A stretch of DNA of 64,000 nt, taken from assembly GCF_002224125.1 (NCBI RefSeq), contig NZ_NCSM01000031.1:1-64000 (forward strand). Direction: 5' to 3'. The translations under genes and the position numbers were made by a program. The notes below the pieces were generated by a model that saw only the letters and a program-made list of their open reading frames with translations, searched no databases and was not told where the DNA came from. The stretch is from Streptomyces sp. NBS 14/10 (GTDB lineage: Bacteria; Actinomycetota; Actinomycetes; Streptomycetales; Streptomycetaceae). This document shows, piece by piece, positions 1 to 7,515 of this stretch (positions are counted from its first letter, which is position 1; each line of letters opens with the position of its first letter).

Positions 1-330
1 TCTCGCGGCATTCGGCTCACGCGGGTGCGGCTTTCGTCTCGGACCCTCCGGGTCCAAAGCGCCAGCAGGAGGGGGGGGGAAGGGGGGCGGCTGGCCCGTT
101 GTCGAGATTCCTCGACCCGGTGGATGGCTGAGCTTACGGCTGGCTCCGCTGCGCTCCGCCGCAGCTGCTGCCGCGCAGTGGCCAAGCCGGTCAGCCCAAC
201 GGTGCGCTGCGTCGGGGTGCGCGAGCGCGACGAACGGCCCAGCGAACGCTGGACGGCATGGTCCCAACGCCGCGCGCGGGCATCGTCTCGCGCCTTCGGC
301 GCAAAGCGGCCAGCAGCGGCAACGGGGAGG
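1..330 (+). repeat. Left arm of a large imperfect inverted repeat
   Basis: Bases 1–66 match the reverse complement of about 1053–1118 almost exactly, including TCTCGCGGCATTCGGCTCAC. The similarity continues with small gaps to about base 330, for example the shared segment AACGCTGGACGGCATGGTCC near 244–263. A second, diverged copy of part of the unit lies about 245 bp further on (300–430), so the left side also contains a direct duplication. The repeat appears non-coding. Its age is hard to judge because G-runs differ in length between the arms. Confidence 0.75.
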
Positions 331-459
331 GGCGGCTGGCCGGTTGTTCCGGTCCCTCGGCCCGGCGAGCGGCTGAGCTTACGACTGGCTCCGCTGCGCT
401 CCGCCGCAGCTGCTGCCGCGCGGTGGCCAGCCGATCACGGCGGGCCGTACACCTTTGTG

Positions 460-515
460 GTGAGTATGAGACAGCGACACGCCGACGTTACGGCGTGTCG
501 CTGTCTCATACTCAC
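460..515. repeat. Perfect palindrome, 25-bp stem with 6-nt loop
   Basis: The left arm starts GTGAGTATGAGACAGCG at 460 and runs to 484; the right arm is 491–515; the loop is ACGTTA. All 25 pairs are Watson–Crick, which is exceptional. There is no T-run after it on either strand, so it is a poor classical terminator, although Streptomyces terminators often lack one. It could be a transcription barrier, a protein-binding site or a mobile hairpin. Its less GC-rich arms stand out from the surrounding repeat DNA. Confidence 0.85.
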
Positions 516-614
516 CGCAAACTCAACGCGCCCCCAACAGTGCGCTCGACCGGAGGCCCGGAAGCGCGACGAACAGACGAGCACCGGCGGACAGAACCGC
601 CCCTCCCCCCACCC

Positions 615-668
615 CTTCTTGAATTATCGCTTGATGCAGTACTTGATATAAAGCAAGCACTTTTTTAA
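615..668. other. AT-rich island flanked by opposite C and G tracts
   Basis: In an otherwise very GC-rich kilobase this stretch is mostly A/T (GAATTATCGCTTGATGCAG, then TTGATATAAAGCAAGC). It is bounded on the left by a C-rich tract (603–613) and on the right by a G-rich tract (668–682) that pair imperfectly. GCTTG and CAAGC form a further small inverted repeat inside. It could hold a promoter or a site of strand opening; no gene start follows it directly. Confidence 0.5.
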
Positions 669-794
669 GAGGGGGGGTGGGGAGAGCCCAACCGGACCGG
701 CGCCCACCGCTCCAGGCGACCATCCACCGCTCCACCGTCCCGCCGGCCGGTGACGACCCCCTGGGCAAGACGGCGACGACGCCTCCGGCCGCCC

Positions 795-1118
795 CTCCCC
801 TCCCCGCTGCTGGCCGCTGTGCGCCAAAGGCGCGAGACGATACCCGCACGCGGCGTCCGGACCATGCCGTCCAGCGTTGGCCGGCCCGTTCGTCACGCTC
901 GCGCGCCTCCGATCCAGTACACCGTTGGGCTGATCGCTTGGCCACCGCGCGGCAGCAGCTGCGGCGGAGCGCAGCGGAGCCTCTTTGAACTCAGCCGCCC
1001 GCCCGGCCGAGGAATCAGGACACAGGCCAGCCGCCCCCTTTCCCCCTTCTCGCTGGCGCTTTGGACCCGGAGGGTCCGAGACGAAACCCGCACCCGCGTG
1101 AGCCGAATGCCGCGAGAC
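795..1118 (-). repeat. Right arm of the large inverted repeat
   Basis: Read on the minus strand this segment reproduces the left arm from base 1: the same GC-rich start, the same GGACCCTCCGGGTCC hexamer palindrome core, the same CTGCGCTCCGCCGCAGCTGC motif and the same stretch around the CTGGACGGCATGGTCC block. Identity looks roughly four in five by eye, close to complete over the outermost 66 bases. Nothing in it resembles a transposase or a terminal repeat of a known insertion-sequence family. Confidence 0.7.
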
Positions 1119-1234
1119 GGCGCATAGGCACAGCGAAACCTCCTGGTGGTCGCTCAAACGGGCCCGACCCGAAGGCCGGACCCGTCCCCGGCGGCTCGGA
1201 CCACGTGGGGTGTACGGGCCGCCATGGAACCCGT

Positions 1235-1678
1235 TCAGGCCGTGGAGGCGATCGCGTTGCGGTCGTACTCACTGCGGGCGTCGGCGATGGCGGAGCGGTG
1301 ACGCTCCGCCCACATGGCGAGGGATGCCAGGGACTCGTACAGCTCCACGGCCATCGGTGTCGCCGTGTACTCGACCTTCGGCGGCACGGTCGGATAGACC
1401 GTCCTGACCAGCAGCCCGTCCCGCTCCAGATTGCGCAGGGTCAGCGTCAGCATGCGACGGCTGATGCCCTTGACCGAGCGTTCGAGTTCGGTGAACCGGC
1501 GGGTGGCCTGGGCGCACTCCAGCAGAATGCCGATCGCCCACTTGCCGCTCACCCGCTCCAGCACCTGGAGCACCGTGCACGCCGTCCGCTCGTGATCGTC
1601 GGAGGCGGTGCCCTCGACATCCGCGGAGGCGGCCGGGCCCTGGACCTGCACGGTCACAGCGCTGTTCCCCTGGGACAT
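1235..1678 (-). CDS. HxlR-family transcriptional regulator
   Basis: A 147-aa winged-helix regulator. The HxlR signature is clear from about residue 38: CTVLQVLERVSGKWAIGILL, then RRFTELERSVKGISRRMLT (recognition helix) and RDGLLVRTVYPTVPPKVEY (wing). The usual partner cysteine precedes the core and could sense redox or electrophiles as in other family members; this is inference. I chose the ATG at 1678 because GGAGG sits 7 nt upstream; an ATG 18 nt earlier lacks a good site. It is divergent from the DHA2 exporter at 1763, 84 bp away, and probably represses it. The C-terminal tail beyond the wing helix is short, as usual for the family. Confidence 0.92.
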   Translation of the reverse strand: MSQGNSAVTVQVQGPAASADVEGTASDDHERTACTVLQVLERVSGKWAIGILLECAQATRRFTELERSVKGISRRMLTLTLRNLERDGLLVRTVYPTVPPKVEYTATPMAVELYESLASLAMWAERHRSAIADARSEYDRNAIASTA

Positions 1679-1762
1679 AAAAGTGCCTCCTTCCACGGCT
1701 TTTCAGGGTCACACATCATGAACCCCGTAACAAGTCGTTCCCTTTGAGAAAGAAGGTCATCC
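1679..1762. promoter_or_regulatory. Divergent promoter region between HxlR gene and exporter
   Basis: The 84-bp gap must hold both promoters. GGGTCACACATCATGAACCC (1708–1727) has GGGT/ACCC ends and is a candidate operator, but the inverted repeat is short and this is weak evidence. Confidence 0.4.
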
Positions 1763-3250
1763 ATGGTTGCCGACACGGCTGCTCCGGTCGAGCGGAAACG
1801 CTGGCCGGCGCTGTACACGCTCTGCGCGGGGACGCTGATGATCGTCCTGGACGGAAGCGTCGTCACCGTGGCGCTGCCCACGATCGGAAGAGAGCTGCAC
1901 TTCTCCCAGTCGAACCTTGCCTGGCTGGTCAACGCCTACATGATCGCGTTCGGCGGTCTGCTGCTGCTCTCCGGCAGGCTCGGCGACCTCCTCGGCCGCA
2001 AGCGCATGTTCCTCGGCGGTATCACCCTGTTCACGGCGGCCTCGCTGCTGTGCGGGCTGTCCAACAGCCAGGAGCTGCTGATCTTCGGCCGGTTTGTGCA
2101 GGGCGTCGGCGGTGCCATGGCCAGCGCCGTGACGCTCGGCATGATCGTGACGATGTTCATGGAGCCTCGCGACCAGGCCAAGGCCATCGGCATCTTCAGC
2201 TTCGTGGCCGCCGCGGGCGGCTCGATCGGGGTGATCGCCGGCGGTGTGCTGACCGAGGCGGCCGGCTGGAACTCCATCTTCTTCATCAACGTGCCGATCG
2301 GCGCCGTCATCCTCATCGCGGCGTCCCGTCTCTTCGAACCGGACCGCGGGCTCGGCTTCGGCGCCGGTGCCGACCTGGTGGGTGCCGTCCTGGTGACCTC
2401 GGGTCTCATGCTGCTCGTCTTCGCCATCAACAAGATCGAGAACGACGGCTTCGGCTCCGCCCAGACCCTCGGCCTCGGCGCCCTGGCCCTGGTCCTGCTC
2501 GCCGGATTCGTGCTGCGGCAGGCCAAGGCGAGCAACCCGCTGCTGCCACTGCGAATCTTCCGCTCGCGCTATCTGTCAGGCGCCAACGGCGTCATGGTCC
2601 TGTTCGTGGCGGGCCTGTTTGGTTTCCAGTTCCTGCTCGCCCTCTATCTGCAGTCCGTGGCGGGATACAGCTCGGTCCGGACCGGCATGGCCTATCTGCC
2701 CGGTCCCATCGTGATCGCGGTGATCTCGCTCGGCTGCTCCGCCAAGATCATCACTCGCTTCGGCCCGCGCGCCGTGCTGCTCGTCGGCATGGTCATCACG
2801 GCGGTCGCGTTGGCCCTGCTCGGCCGACTTCCCGTGCACGCGTCCTACCCCGCCGACGTCCTGCCGTCCGTGCTGCTGCTCGGCGTCGGTGCGGGCCTCT
2901 CACTCCCCGCCGTCATGGGGCTGGCCATGTCCGGTGCGACACCCGCCGACTCGGGCCTCGCCTCGGGTCTGGTCAACACCACGCAGCAGATCGGCGGCGC
3001 CCTCGGCGTGGCGATCCTGGCCGCACTGGCCGCCTCCCGGGCCGACACCCTGGTCGGGCAGGGCAAGAGCCCCGCCGAGGCCGCGACCGGCGGCTACCAC
3101 GTCTCCTTCCTCGTGGCCGCAGCCCTGGAGGTGGTGGGCGTGCTCCTCGCCGCCGCCGTGCTGCGCGCACCGAAGACCGCCACAACCCCCGCCGACGCGA
3201 CCGGACAGGGCGCCGAGGACATCGCCCTGCCCTCCCCGAACCAGAACTGA
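1763..3250 (+). CDS. DHA2-family MFS drug exporter (14 TM)
   Basis: A 495-aa integral membrane antiporter of the drug:H+ DHA2 class. Family marks are visible: LDGSVVTVALPTIGRELHF in TM1 (motif D1-like), SGRLGDLLGRKRMFLGG (motif A, cytoplasmic loop 2–3), and GGSIGVIAGGVLTEAAGW (motif C, the antiporter motif). Hydrophobic segments add up to about 14. GAAGG lies 10 nt before the ATG. It stands opposite the HxlR gene, which is likely its regulator. It is a close paralogue of the exporter at 4002 (shared LRIFRSR, GLASGL.NTTQQIG and TGGYH blocks), suggesting tandem duplication. The substrate cannot be told. Confidence 0.93.
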   Translation: MVADTAAPVERKRWPALYTLCAGTLMIVLDGSVVTVALPTIGRELHFSQSNLAWLVNAYMIAFGGLLLLSGRLGDLLGRKRMFLGGITLFTAASLLCGLSNSQELLIFGRFVQGVGGAMASAVTLGMIVTMFMEPRDQAKAIGIFSFVAAAGGSIGVIAGGVLTEAAGWNSIFFINVPIGAVILIAASRLFEPDRGLGFGAGADLVGAVLVTSGLMLLVFAINKIENDGFGSAQTLGLGALALVLLAGFVLRQAKASNPLLPLRIFRSRYLSGANGVMVLFVAGLFGFQFLLALYLQSVAGYSSVRTGMAYLPGPIVIAVISLGCSAKIITRFGPRAVLLVGMVITAVALALLGRLPVHASYPADVLPSVLLLGVGAGLSLPAVMGLAMSGATPADSGLASGLVNTTQQIGGALGVAILAALAASRADTLVGQGKSPAEAATGGYHVSFLVAAALEVVGVLLAAAVLRAPKTATTPADATGQGAEDIALPSPNQN

Positions 3251-3369
3251 CTGCCCGCCCCGGGCGGACCCAGGCTCCGGCGTCGAGTTCCCCTGTCCGA
3301 CAGCGCGGCCGACCTGCCGGGGTGGGCGTACGGCCATGCCTTACACCCAGAAGCTCCCCTTCAGGATAA

Positions 3370-3379
3370 TCCGCCACGG
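3370..3379 (+). promoter_or_regulatory. Candidate MarR half-site TCCGCCACGG upstream of the MarR gene
   Basis: This decamer fits the pattern TCYGCNACGG found twice more in the promoter of the exporter at 4002. It lies 25 bp before the MarR start codon, where binding would autorepress. Functional role is inferred from the shared motif only. Confidence 0.45.
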
Positions 3380-3403
3380 ATCGAAATTGTTACCCTGGCA
3401 CCC

Positions 3404-3883
3404 ATGACCGCCATGGCACCCAAGCGCAACGAACCGGACCTGTCATTCCTGCTCGATCACACGAGCCACATCCTGCGGACCCAGATGTCGGCGGCGCTCG
3501 CCGAGATCGGGCTGACGGCGCGCATGCACTGCGTGCTGGTCCACGCCCTGGAGGAGGAGCGCACCCAGGCCCAGCTCGCCGAGCTCGGCGATATGGACAA
3601 GACCACGATGGTGGTGACCGTGGACGCCCTGGAGGCGGCCGGGCTCGCTGAGCGGCGGCCCTCCAGCCGGGACCGGCGGGCCCGGATCATCGCGGTCACC
3701 GAGGACGGCGCCCGGATCGCAGGACAGAGCCAGGAGATCGTCGACCGGGTGCACCGGGATGCGCTGACGTCGCTTCCCGGGCCCGACCGGGCGACCCTGC
3801 TGCAGGCCCTGAATCAGCTGACCGAAGGGCATCTGGCCACACCGGCGGAGAGTCCCCGGCCGGCCCGGCGGGCGCGCCAGTAG
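3404..3883 (+). CDS. MarR-family transcriptional regulator
   Basis: A 159-aa winged-helix protein. Helices 3–4 and the wing are recognisable: TQAQLAELGDMDKTTMVVTVDALEAAGL followed by AERRPSSRDRRARIIAVTEDG, the D-R-R-A-R wing motif typical of MarR. An ATG 9 nt further in is an alternative start; neither has a clear Shine–Dalgarno, so the message may be nearly leaderless. It sits between two paralogous exporters and 118 bp upstream of the second, in the same direction. The decamer TCYGCNACGG occurs before this gene and twice before the exporter, which suggests it regulates itself and the exporter. Confidence 0.92.
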   Translation: MTAMAPKRNEPDLSFLLDHTSHILRTQMSAALAEIGLTARMHCVLVHALEEERTQAQLAELGDMDKTTMVVTVDALEAAGLAERRPSSRDRRARIIAVTEDGARIAGQSQEIVDRVHRDALTSLPGPDRATLLQALNQLTEGHLATPAESPRPARRARQ

Positions 3884-3910
3884 AGCGAACCACAACCAAC
3901 CAGAACCGAA

Positions 3911-3948
3911 AGAGATCGTCTGCAACGGAACTATCTGCTACGGTCTCT
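3911..3948 (+). promoter_or_regulatory. Operator-like repeats before the second DHA2 exporter
   Basis: Two overlapping structures: a direct repeat TCTGCAACGG (3919–3928) and TCTGCTACGG (3934–3943) with a 15-bp period, and outer arms AGAGATCGT (3911–3919) and ACGGTCTCT (3940–3948) that are inverted with one mismatch. The site lies 54–91 bp before the start codon. It is the likely target of the MarR protein encoded just upstream. Confidence 0.55.
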
Positions 3949-4001
3949 CCTGTCGCCATCACCTGAGGCCATCTGACAGGCCGTCCGACAGGAGAGCCCG
4001 T

Positions 4002-5483
4002 ATGTCCGCCATATCCGCTTCCCCTCCCGCCCTTTCCCGCTCACGCCGGCTGGCCCTGGGCGTCATCGCCACGGGAATGCTGATGGTCGTCCTGGACGGC
4101 TCCATCGTGACCGTGGCCATGCCGGCCATCCAGGACGACCTGGGCTTCTCCCCCGTCGGCCTGAGCTGGGTGGTCAACGCCTACCTGATCGCGTTCGGCA
4201 GCCTGCTCCTCCTCGCGGGACGGCTCGGCGATCTGATCGGCCGTAAGCGCATGTTCCTGGCCGGTGTCGCGGTGTTCACCGCGGCCTCGCTGCTGGCGGC
4301 CGCCGCCACCTCCCCCGCGGTGCTGATCGCCGCCCGGTTTCTGCAAGGGATCGGCAGCGCCATGGCCTCCGCGGTCAGCCTCGGCATTCTGGTGACGCTG
4401 TTCACCGAGCCCCGGGAGCGCGCCAAGGCGATCGCCGTGTTCAGCTTCACCGGAGCGGCCGGCGCGTCGATCGGGCAGGTGCTCGGCGGTGTGCTGACCG
4501 ACGCGCTCAACTGGCACTGGATCTTCTTCATCAACCTGCCGATCGGGCTCGCGGCCCTCGCCGTCGCCGTGCCCGTGCTGCCCGCCGACCGAGGGCTCGG
4601 CCTGGCCGCCGGAGCCGATGTCATCGGCGCCCTGCTCGTCACGGCGGGGCTGATGCTGGGGATCTACACCGTCGTCAAGGTCGAGGAATACGGCTGGACC
4701 GGGACGCCCACCCTCGGCTTCGGCGCTCTCTCGCTCCTCCTGCTCGCCGCGTTCATCGCCCGCCAGGCCACGGCCCGTACCCCGCTGATGCCGCTGCGGA
4801 TCTTCCGGTCGCGCAGCGTCGTGGGGGCCAATCTGATCCAAATGCTCATGGTGGCCGCCCTGTTCTCCTTCCAGATCCTCGTCGCCCTCTATCTGCAGAA
4901 GGTCCTGGGATACGGCGCCGCCAAGACCGGCCTGGCCATGCTCCCGGCCGCCGCCGTCATCGGCGCGGTGTCCCTCGGTGTCTCCGCCCGGCTCAACGCC
5001 CGCTTCGGCGAGCGCAAGGTGCTGCTCACCGGAATCGTGCTCCTGATCGGCACCCTCGGGCTGCTCATCCGGGTGCCGGTGCACGCCAACTACCTCACCG
5101 ACCTCCTTCCCGTGATGCTGCTCGCCGCCGGCTTCGGCCTCGCGCTCCCCGCGCTGACCACCCTCGGCATGTCCGGTGCGAAGGAGGACGACGCCGGGCT
5201 CGCCTCCGGACTGTTCAACACCACTCAGCAGATCGGCATGAGCCTGGGCGTCGCGGTGCTGTCCACCCTCGCCGCCTCCCGCAGCGACGGTCTGCTCGCA
5301 CAGGGCAAGAGCCGGGCCGAGGCGCTGACCGGCGGGTACCACCTTGCCTTCACCGTCGGCACGGGGCTTCTGGTCGCCACCTTCGTGGTCGCGTTCACGG
5401 TGCTCGCCCAGCCCGCGCCGAAACCGACCACCACCGTACGGAAGAACGCCGACCCGGCCACCTCGCCCGCCACGGTTGCCTGA
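4002..5483 (+). CDS. DHA2-family MFS drug exporter (14 TM), paralogue of 1763
   Basis: A 493-aa exporter. Motif A is AGRLGDLIGRKRMFLAG and motif C is GASIGQVLGGVLTDALNW. The TM1 sequence LDGSIVTVAMPAIQ marks the DHA2 class. AGGAGA lies 7 nt before the ATG, an ordinary strong site. Similarity to the exporter at 1763 runs the full length, so the two likely arose by duplication and then came under different regulators (HxlR for the first, MarR for this one). A PPOX-type oxidoreductase gene follows 46 bp later and is probably co-transcribed. Substrate unknown. Confidence 0.93.
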   Translation: MSAISASPPALSRSRRLALGVIATGMLMVVLDGSIVTVAMPAIQDDLGFSPVGLSWVVNAYLIAFGSLLLLAGRLGDLIGRKRMFLAGVAVFTAASLLAAAATSPAVLIAARFLQGIGSAMASAVSLGILVTLFTEPRERAKAIAVFSFTGAAGASIGQVLGGVLTDALNWHWIFFINLPIGLAALAVAVPVLPADRGLGLAAGADVIGALLVTAGLMLGIYTVVKVEEYGWTGTPTLGFGALSLLLLAAFIARQATARTPLMPLRIFRSRSVVGANLIQMLMVAALFSFQILVALYLQKVLGYGAAKTGLAMLPAAAVIGAVSLGVSARLNARFGERKVLLTGIVLLIGTLGLLIRVPVHANYLTDLLPVMLLAAGFGLALPALTTLGMSGAKEDDAGLASGLFNTTQQIGMSLGVAVLSTLAASRSDGLLAQGKSRAEALTGGYHLAFTVGTGLLVATFVVAFTVLAQPAPKPTTTVRKNADPATSPATVA

Positions 5484-5529
5484 CCCCTCCCCCATCACCA
5501 CCAGTCACCACCAGCGAAAGGCCCGCCCC

Positions 5530-6030
5530 ATGAACACGAACGTGGCGAACGAAGAGCAGCAGAAGCCGGGCGCCGGACCCGCGCCCCGGGCGCTGACGGA
5601 CGAGGAGCTGTCCCGGCTGCTGCGGGAGCAGCAGTTTTCGGTGCTCGCCACGGTCAAGCGCAGCGGTCACCCCCATCTGTCGACCGTGCTCCACCACTGG
5701 AGCCCCGAGGAGCGCGTGGTCCGGATCTCCACCACGGCCGACCGCCTCAAGGTGCGCCAGCTGCGCCGCGATCCGCATGCCGCCCTGCACGTCCACGGCC
5801 CGAACGTCTGGTCGTTCGCCGTCGCCGAGGGCGAAGCGGAGATCTCCGAGGTGACGACGGTGCCCGGGGACGCGGTCGGGCGGGAACTGCTCTCCCTGAC
5901 GCCGGGCTTCAACGATCCGCGGGACGAGGTGGCGTTCCTGGAGCAGATGGTCGCGGACCGGCGCGTGGTGATCAGGATCCGGGTGTCCCGCCTGTACGGA
6001 ACGGCCCTCGACATCCCCGGCTCCGACTGA
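5530..6030 (+). CDS. PPOX-class (split-barrel) flavin/F420-dependent oxidoreductase
   Basis: A 166-aa split-barrel protein of the pyridoxamine-5'-phosphate-oxidase-like superfamily, PPOX class. The pattern LLREQQFSVLATVKRSGHPH, then RVVRISTTADRLKVRQLRRD (cofactor phosphate-binding Arg/Lys region) is typical. Actinobacterial members usually bind F420 or FMN and reduce small aromatic or tetrapyrrole substrates; which cofactor is used here is not visible. The ATG at 5530 has AAAGG 9 nt upstream. It follows the exporter by 46 bp, suggesting an operon that modifies and exports one toxic compound. Its stop codon abuts the stop codon of the convergent MocR gene (TGATCA, no spacer). Confidence 0.88.
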   Translation: MNTNVANEEQQKPGAGPAPRALTDEELSRLLREQQFSVLATVKRSGHPHLSTVLHHWSPEERVVRISTTADRLKVRQLRRDPHAALHVHGPNVWSFAVAEGEAEISEVTTVPGDAVGRELLSLTPGFNDPRDEVAFLEQMVADRRVVIRIRVSRLYGTALDIPGSD

Positions 6031-7446
6031 TCAGACTGCTTGATCAGACAGCCGCCGCAGCGCCGGACCGATGTCCGGCGCTGCGATCGCGCCGTATCCG
6101 AAGACGAGGCCCGGGCGTACGGACCGGCTCATGGCGACCTCGGACAGGGTGTAGAGCGCCACGCCCGAGGCCCGGGCCCGGGCCGCCAGCTCCGCGGGGT
6201 CGTCGGTCGCGTAGGCGGTGATATGCAGACCGGCCGAGGACGGGATGACGTCGTACCGGTCCGCGAAACGCTCGGTGAGCCCGGTCGTGATCAGCTCGTG
6301 CCGGGCCGCGTACTCCTGGCGCATCCGGCGGATGTGGCGGGCGAGCAGACCGTCGTCGATGAACCTGGCCAGCGCCGCCTGGGTGGGGAAGGAAGTGCTC
6401 CAGTCGGTGACGTACTTGGCCGCGCGCAGGGCGTCCCGCAGCGGGGTGGGCGCGACGAGGAAGCCGATCCTCAGCGAGGGCAGCATGACCTTGGAGAAGG
6501 AGCCCACGTAGATCACATGGCCGGCCCGGTCGACGCTCTGCAGGGGATCGATCGGCCGGCCGCCGAAGCGGAACTCGCTGTCGTAGTCGTCCTCGATCAC
6601 CACGGCACCGTGACGTTCGGCCCATTCGACGAGGGCCATCCGGCGCCGCAGCGACATCGGCATCCCCAGCGGGAACTGATGGGAGGGCGTCACATAGACG
6701 ACGCGGACGTGGTCGGGGAGGGCGTCCACACACAGGCCCTCGTCGTCCACCGGAACATCCACGACCGTGGCGCCCAGCGAGCGGAAGAGCATCCGGGCCG
6801 GCGGATAGCCGGGGTCCTCGACCGCGACGCCATCGCCCGGCTCGACCATCACCCGGCAGATCAGATCGAGGGCCTGCTGAATGCCGTTGGTCACGACCAC
6901 ATCGTCGGCGGCGGCCCGCACCCCTCTGAACAGGCCGATATGGCGCGCGATCGCCGCGCGCAGTCCGCGGTGGCCCGCCGGATGGCCGGAGCCCCGCGCG
7001 ATCGCGGCTGGAGGGCGCAGCTCGCGCGCGACCAGCCGCCGCCATGTCTGGTACGGGAACAGCCGGGCATCCGGCAGGCCCACCCGCAGGTCGTATGCGA
7101 CGGAGGTCAGCTCGGCGTCGATCGGGCCGAGCCATGGGGTGACCACCCCGTCCCAGACGGCGCGCGGCTTGAGCGCTGAACGGGTGCTCGCGGCACCCGG
7201 CGTACGGCCGACCGCCCGTACGAACGTGCCCGCGCCGACCCGGCTCTCCAGATAGCCCTCGCTGGCCAGCCGGTCGTAGGCGACGCCGACCGTGTTGCGG
7301 GCCACCTCAAGCCGCCGGGCCATCTCCCGGGTCGGCGGCAGCGGATCGCCCGGGCGCAGCCGCCCGTCGAGGATGGCGGCACGGACTTGTCGGTAGATCT
7401 GGCCGGACAGGTCGCGATGCCCGTCGAGGCTGACGTGGACCTCCAT
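6031..7446 (-). CDS. MocR/PdxR-type regulator (GntR HTH fused to aminotransferase)
   Basis: A 471-aa fusion. Residues 10–80 form a GntR winged helix (IYRQVRAAILDGRLRPGDPL, TREMARRLEVARNTVGVAYD). Residues 110–465 are a fold-type I aminotransferase domain with the PLP-contacting Asp in IEDDYDSEFR (about 286–288) and the Schiff-base lysine in GSFSKVMLPSLRIGF (K319). MocR proteins use PLP adducts as signals, often controlling vitamin B6 or GABA genes. It is divergent from the TIGR03086 gene (69-bp gap), the most likely target besides itself. It runs head-on into the oxidoreductase gene with no gap between stop codons. Confidence 0.93.
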   Translation of the reverse strand: MEVHVSLDGHRDLSGQIYRQVRAAILDGRLRPGDPLPPTREMARRLEVARNTVGVAYDRLASEGYLESRVGAGTFVRAVGRTPGAASTRSALKPRAVWDGVVTPWLGPIDAELTSVAYDLRVGLPDARLFPYQTWRRLVARELRPPAAIARGSGHPAGHRGLRAAIARHIGLFRGVRAAADDVVVTNGIQQALDLICRVMVEPGDGVAVEDPGYPPARMLFRSLGATVVDVPVDDEGLCVDALPDHVRVVYVTPSHQFPLGMPMSLRRRMALVEWAERHGAVVIEDDYDSEFRFGGRPIDPLQSVDRAGHVIYVGSFSKVMLPSLRIGFLVAPTPLRDALRAAKYVTDWSTSFPTQAALARFIDDGLLARHIRRMRQEYAARHELITTGLTERFADRYDVIPSSAGLHITAYATDDPAELAARARASGVALYTLSEVAMSRSVRPGLVFGYGAIAAPDIGPALRRLSDQAV

Positions 7447-7515
7447 ATTGGCTCAATCATATGCGGGGTTATTGGACCTGGTGTTGGGCCATTGCCCCTT
7501 TCTAGGCTTCGGATC
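7447..7515. promoter_or_regulatory. MocR divergent control region with ATTGG direct repeats
   Basis: The gap holds TATTGGCTCAAT, then TTATTGGACC, then GTTGGGCCATTG. Spaced ATTGG-type direct half-sites are what MocR dimers are known to bind. The half-sites are short and the call is an inference from position plus pattern. Confidence 0.45.

Larger units (their letters stand above)
1..1234. other. Gene-free 1.2-kb region made of inverted and direct repeats
   Basis: I see no convincing coding sequence. Open frames exist on both strands but they overlap each other, have no ribosome binding sites, and translate to Arg/Ala/Ser-rich low-complexity peptides, as expected from GC-rich repeats. The stretch holds an imperfect inverted repeat (1–330 against 795–1118), three copies of a Ser/Arg-codon-like GC motif (140–176, 385–421 and inverted at 947–981), a perfect palindrome (460–515) and an AT-rich island (615–668). 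The window opens inside the left arm, so the repeat may extend further left. Positions 1119–1234 hold only the downstream end of the HxlR gene's intergenic space. Confidence 0.7.

Noticed and set aside
1..1118. Streptomyces chromosome telomere
   Set aside because: The region is next to core genes and lacks the known telomere palindromes and a tpg/tap pair; the resemblance is only GC-rich palindromes.
25..1157. Several overlapping open frames of 66–208 codons on both strands in the first kilobase
   Set aside because: They overlap each other, have no SD, and encode Arg/Ala/Ser-rich sequence repeated from the DNA repeats; no frame is favoured by codon position.
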